Assembly (NCBI GenBank): GCA_036939755.1
Contig: JALLAZ010000280.1
Location: forward strand, 1-17,751
Length of the DNA: 17,751 bases
Direction: 5' to 3'
Source: Stephanodiscus triporus
Taxonomy: Eukaryota; Bacillariophyta; Thalassiosirophyceae; Thalassiosirales; Thalassiosiraceae
Shown: piece by piece, positions 17,524 through 17,751 of the stretch
How positions within the stretch are numbered: position 1 is the stretch's first letter
Layout: each line of letters opens with the position of its first letter
Program-made: the position numbers and the translations under genes
Notes under the pieces: model-generated
Told to the model about the DNA's origin: nothing
Databases searched by the model: none
The model's input: only the letters and a program-made list of their open reading frames with translations

Positions 17524-17751
17524 GGATTTTATTGTTTCGTCTTTATCTACCTCCAGTTCATCGTTAAATTCTCAATTCTCATCGCCCGAAAACAAACAAC
17601 TTCAACTCTCGTTGGTTTGAGCAGATACCAGTGAGGTCATACGGCTATCATTCACAGAGAGATAGAGTGTATTTATTTATGTGCCCAGTGGAGGGGTGGG
17701 ATGGCGCCGTATTGGAGCCCGAGGGGCGCGAATATTTAATAAGGCCCAATA
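17524..17751 (-). promoter_or_regulatory. Upstream region of the repeat gene
   Basis: This is leader and promoter sequence for the minus-strand gene starting at 17523. It has A/T-rich stretches (ATTTATTTAT near 17671-17680, ATATTTAATAA near 17732-17742). No coding frame is visible and no element can be assigned firmly. Confidence 0.4.

Overview
This window reads as compact nuclear DNA of a eukaryotic alga, most likely a stramenopile and probably a diatom. The basis is short spliceosomal introns (73-164 nt, GT...AG), closely spaced genes on both strands, A-at-minus-3 start contexts, very long low-complexity Gly/Ser/Asp/Thr runs, and eukaryote-only products (a 26S proteasome lid subunit and an RPAP3/SPAG1-type co-chaperone). 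The assignment below stramenopile is inference. I see no tRNA, rRNA, CRISPR array or intact transposon.

Layout, left to right. 1-357: G-rich, microsatellite-bearing flank. 358-1755 (+): unrecognised protein with a predicted C-terminal membrane anchor. 1756-2317: intergenic sequence holding a G-quadruplex-like run, a 46-bp-period duplication and a 59-bp near-copy of part of the giant repeat gene at the right of the window. 2318-6463 (-): a 1381-residue fusion of a flavin monooxygenase, ankyrin repeats and an ALKBH1-like AlkB dioxygenase. 6464-6634: divergent promoter. 6635-7792 (+): CorA-type magnesium transporter with the GMN motif. 8059-8788 (-): two-exon TPR protein with a carboxylate clamp. 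9231-10918 (-): two-exon RPN7/PSMD6. 10919-11193: divergent promoter. 11194-11607 (+): small membrane protein ending in a KKxx-type ER retrieval signal. 11753-17523 (-): a four-exon gene whose parts look like three separate open frames but splice into one 1827-residue protein. That protein has 14 VDxxP-centred repeats, an embedded SH3BGR-like thioredoxin-fold domain and a coiled coil.

The genes do not form an operon or one pathway. They are ordinary neighbours in convergent or divergent pairs. The two most unusual items are the monooxygenase-ankyrin-AlkB fusion and the giant VDxxP-repeat protein. Fragments related to the repeat gene lie about 12 kb away, and one of them starts exactly at the stop codon of the AlkB fusion. 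Composition is uneven: the left gene, the 5' two thirds of the fusion gene, RPN7 exon 1 and the 5' end of the repeat gene are GC-rich and low-complexity, while the ankyrin/AlkB part, the CorA gene and the intergenic regions are visibly more AT-rich.
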